Shown: piece by piece, positions 62,257-64,000 of the stretch
Layout of the letters: the number at the start of each line of letters is the position of its first letter
Numbering within the stretch: position 1 is the stretch's first letter
Assembly (NCBI GenBank): GCA_040506275.1
Contig: JBEVXD010000004.1
Span: 1 to 64,000 of the forward strand
Source: Thiodiazotropha sp040506275
GTDB taxonomy: Bacteria > Pseudomonadota > Gammaproteobacteria > Chromatiales > Chromatiaceae
DNA: 64,000 bases
Direction: 5' to 3'
Notes under the pieces: model-generated
The model's input: the letters and a program-made list of their open reading frames with translations, nothing else
The model's database searches: none
Told to the model about the DNA's origin: nothing
Position numbers and translations under genes: made by a program

Positions 62257-62763
62257 ATGAGCAGTTATCCTGACCTGACCAAACAACCAATGATCAAATT
62301 AACCAAAAAAATAGCCCATGCGGAGAAGAGTGAAACCACCCTTACCCTGCCCCTGCATAACCGAATCAAAAGCCGACTCAGAGTAAAATTGGATGACGGC
62401 CGGGATGCCGGTCTGTTCCTGCCACGGGGAACAACCCTCAAAGAGGGAGATCTACTGAGTTCCGAGTCAGGTGCTGTGATCAGCATAAAAGCGGCGCAGG
62501 AAACCTTATCCATAATAGAGTGCAAAGATCCCCATCTTTTATCACGGGTCTGTTATCACCTGGGTAACCGACATGTCTCGATCCAGATAGAACCAGGGCG
62601 TATCAGCTATCCCCATGACCATGTTCTGGACGAGATGGTTACTGGTTTAGGTCTTGAAATTGTTGTTGCAGAAGCCCCCTTCGAACCGGAACCCGGCGCT
62701 TATGGTGGCAGCGCGGAACAGGGGCGTCACCAGCACGGCCATAGCCATGACCACCATCACTGA
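62257..62763 (+). CDS. ureE: Urease accessory protein UreE (nickel carrier)
   Basis: 168 residues from ATG 62257 (a second Met at 62290 fits the family start, MIKLTKK, and gives 157). Contains LPLHNRIKSRLRVKLDDGRDAGLFLPRG and the nickel-binding CYHLGNRHV plus PHDHVLDEM region, with a His-rich tail (QHGHSHDHHH). It brings nickel to the urease maturation complex. It overlaps ureF by 17 bp. Confidence 0.92.
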   Translation: MSSYPDLTKQPMIKLTKKIAHAEKSETTLTLPLHNRIKSRLRVKLDDGRDAGLFLPRGTTLKEGDLLSSESGAVISIKAAQETLSIIECKDPHLLSRVCYHLGNRHVSIQIEPGRISYPHDHVLDEMVTGLGLEIVVAEAPFEPEPGAYGGSAEQGRHQHGHSHDHHH

Positions 62764-63433
62764 GAACAGACTTGCAAAATTACGTCTGATGCACCTGGTC
62801 AGTCCTACCCTGCCACTGGGAAGCTTCGCCTATTCCCAGGGGTTGGAGTGGGCTGTGGAGGATGGCTGGGTCAAAGATGAGAAGACCTTGCAACAATGGA
62901 TCGAAAATCTACTGCTGACCAGCCAGACCCATCTGGACATACCATTGCTGAACAGACTCTATCAGGCCAGCACCGCACACAATCGGGATAGTTTTGCCTA
63001 CTGGAGTCAATACCTGATTGCCAGTCGGGAGACCCGCGAGCTGCGTGAAGAAGAGCGCAATCGGGCCAGAGCACTAACCGCCTTGCTACCTGAATGGGGA
63101 ATTCCTGTTGCAGATGGGTGGCTACCGCATCTGAAGAGTAATCTGTTATCAGGCTATACCTATGTGGCCAATACCTGGGGAATTCCTGTAACTGAGGCAG
63201 CAGAAGGTTATCTTTGGAGCTGGCTGGAGAACACGACACTGGCTGGAGTAAAAATCATCCCCCTCGGGCAGATGGCAGGACAGAGAATTCTGCATGAACT
63301 GATTCAGCTTATCCCTTCACAGGTGCAGATCGGACTGCTGGTGAACGATGGCGATATCGGTCTCTCCTGTCCGGCCCAGGCAATTGCCAGCAGTCTGCAC
63401 GAAACCCAATACACCCGAATTTACAGATCCTGA
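62747..63433 (+). CDS. ureF: Urease accessory protein UreF
   Basis: 228 residues from ATG 62747, inside the end of ureE; the longer upstream frame is not conserved. UreF features: LMHLVSPTLPLGSFAYSQGLEWAVE, LASRETRELREEERNRARA-type block (ASRETRELREEERNRARA) and EAAEGYLWSWLEN. It forms a complex with UreD and UreG and controls the GTPase during nickel insertion. 11 bp before ureG. Confidence 0.92.
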   Translation: MTTITENRLAKLRLMHLVSPTLPLGSFAYSQGLEWAVEDGWVKDEKTLQQWIENLLLTSQTHLDIPLLNRLYQASTAHNRDSFAYWSQYLIASRETRELREEERNRARALTALLPEWGIPVADGWLPHLKSNLLSGYTYVANTWGIPVTEAAEGYLWSWLENTTLAGVKIIPLGQMAGQRILHELIQLIPSQVQIGLLVNDGDIGLSCPAQAIASSLHETQYTRIYRS

Positions 63434-63444
63434 GAGAATAACTG

Positions 63445-64000
63445 ATGAGTCAGACTTCACCCTTGAGAGTCGGCGTCGGCGGCCCCGTCGGTTCCGGTAA
63501 AACAGCCCTCCTCGATGCCCTATGTAAAGCGATGCGGAGTAACTATCAACTGGCGGTTGTAACCAATGACATCTATACCCAGGAAGACGCAAAGTTTCTG
63601 ATGCGAAGCAAGGCATTGGATGAGAGTCGCATCATTGGAGTAGAGACAGGTGGCTGTCCACACACAGCAATCCGTGAAGACGCCTCGATGAATCTAGCCG
63701 CAGTAGAGGATCTATGCGAGCGCCACACCGATCTCGACCTGGTGTTCATCGAGAGTGGTGGCGACAACCTCAGTGCCACCTTCAGTCCGGAGCTGGCCGA
63801 CCTGACAATTTACGTATTGGATGTTGCCGAAGGTGAAAAGATGCCCCGTAAAGGGGGCCCTGGCATCACCCGCTCCGACCTTCTGATCATCAACAAGATC
63901 GATCTGGCACCCTATGTTGGCGCCTCTCTGGAGGTGATGAAAGAGGACACCGTACGCATGCGAAAAGAGAAACCATTTGTCTTTTCCAATATGAAAACAG
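63445..64000 (+). CDS. ureG: Urease accessory GTPase UreG (cut by the window end)
   Basis: About 185 codons up to the window edge, of a normal 200-210. G1 motif GVGGPVGSGKTAL (residues about 9-21), switch region TNDIYTQEDAKFLM with GVETGGCPHTAIREDASMN (the CPH nickel site), G3-like ESGGDNLSATFSPEL and G4 NKIDLA. GTP hydrolysis by this protein drives nickel insertion. The truncation is only due to the window end. Confidence 0.95.
   Translation, partial: MSQTSPLRVGVGGPVGSGKTALLDALCKAMRSNYQLAVVTNDIYTQEDAKFLMRSKALDESRIIGVETGGCPHTAIREDASMNLAAVEDLCERHTDLDLVFIESGGDNLSATFSPELADLTIYVLDVAEGEKMPRKGGPGITRSDLLIINKIDLAPYVGASLEVMKEDTVRMRKEKPFVFSNMKT

Overview
The window looks like chromosome of a gammaproteobacterium. 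I infer a Chromatiales-type, sulfur-oxidiser-like lineage (Sedimenticola/Thiodiazotropha relatives) from gene content and protein style only; there is no rRNA gene here to confirm it. Two blocks carry a complete inorganic and organic nitrogen programme, and the left third is a looser accessory region with many small palindromic repeats and gene remnants.

Left region (1-12 kb). It opens with an 89-bp direct repeat flanking the 5' end of a REP-associated/IS200-like transposase, then an EthD-like protein, a small membrane protein, a probable decayed IS3-type element and a large calcium-repeat lipoprotein. A diguanylate cyclase, an antibiotic-biosynthesis-monooxygenase-like protein, a beta-CASP metallo-beta-lactamase RNase-like protein and a phospholipase D family protein follow, with fragments of a chemotaxis receptor and of a coiled-coil gene.

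12-18 kb. A sigma-54 activator is divergent from a DoxX / cysteine hydrolase / glutaredoxin / NTF2-like / PNPOx-like cluster. The intergenic region holds two CACA-N6-TGTG dyads and a near-consensus -24/-12 promoter. Several genes here end inside members of a TTAACCYGG palindrome family.

18-24 kb. A 1255-residue coiled-coil protein built from 58-residue repeats is divergent from a ParA/MinD-like ATPase; this is the least explained part of the window.

24-35.5 kb. A minus-strand nitrate assimilation operon, nrtA-nrtB-nrtC(fused)-nirB-nirD-nasA-globin, lies downstream of nasT. Its leader has a -24/-12 promoter, hexaloop hairpins of the ANTAR-target type and an intrinsic terminator that overlaps the last hairpin: a complete NasT antitermination switch.

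35.8-46.6 kb. RsgA, an alpha/beta hydrolase, an exported MsrA-thioredoxin-MsrB fusion, and a sensor kinase/NtrC-type regulator pair divergent from a small USP-like protein, an SLC13-type permease and NhaD, again with a -24/-12 promoter in between.

46.8-52.6 kb. A YjfB-type motility protein behind a FliA-like promoter, a GGDEF-EAL protein and a short PutA.

52.8-64 kb. urtABCDE, a small membrane protein, then ureD, fused ureAB, ureC, ureE, ureF and a ureG cut by the window end. urtA has a -24/-12 promoter and an NtrC-like site. Four good and one weaker -24/-12 promoters in 64 kb make sigma-54 control the unifying theme: nitrogen limitation probably turns on both nitrate and urea use, with nitrate additionally sensed at the RNA level. 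All promoter and RNA-switch calls are by eye.
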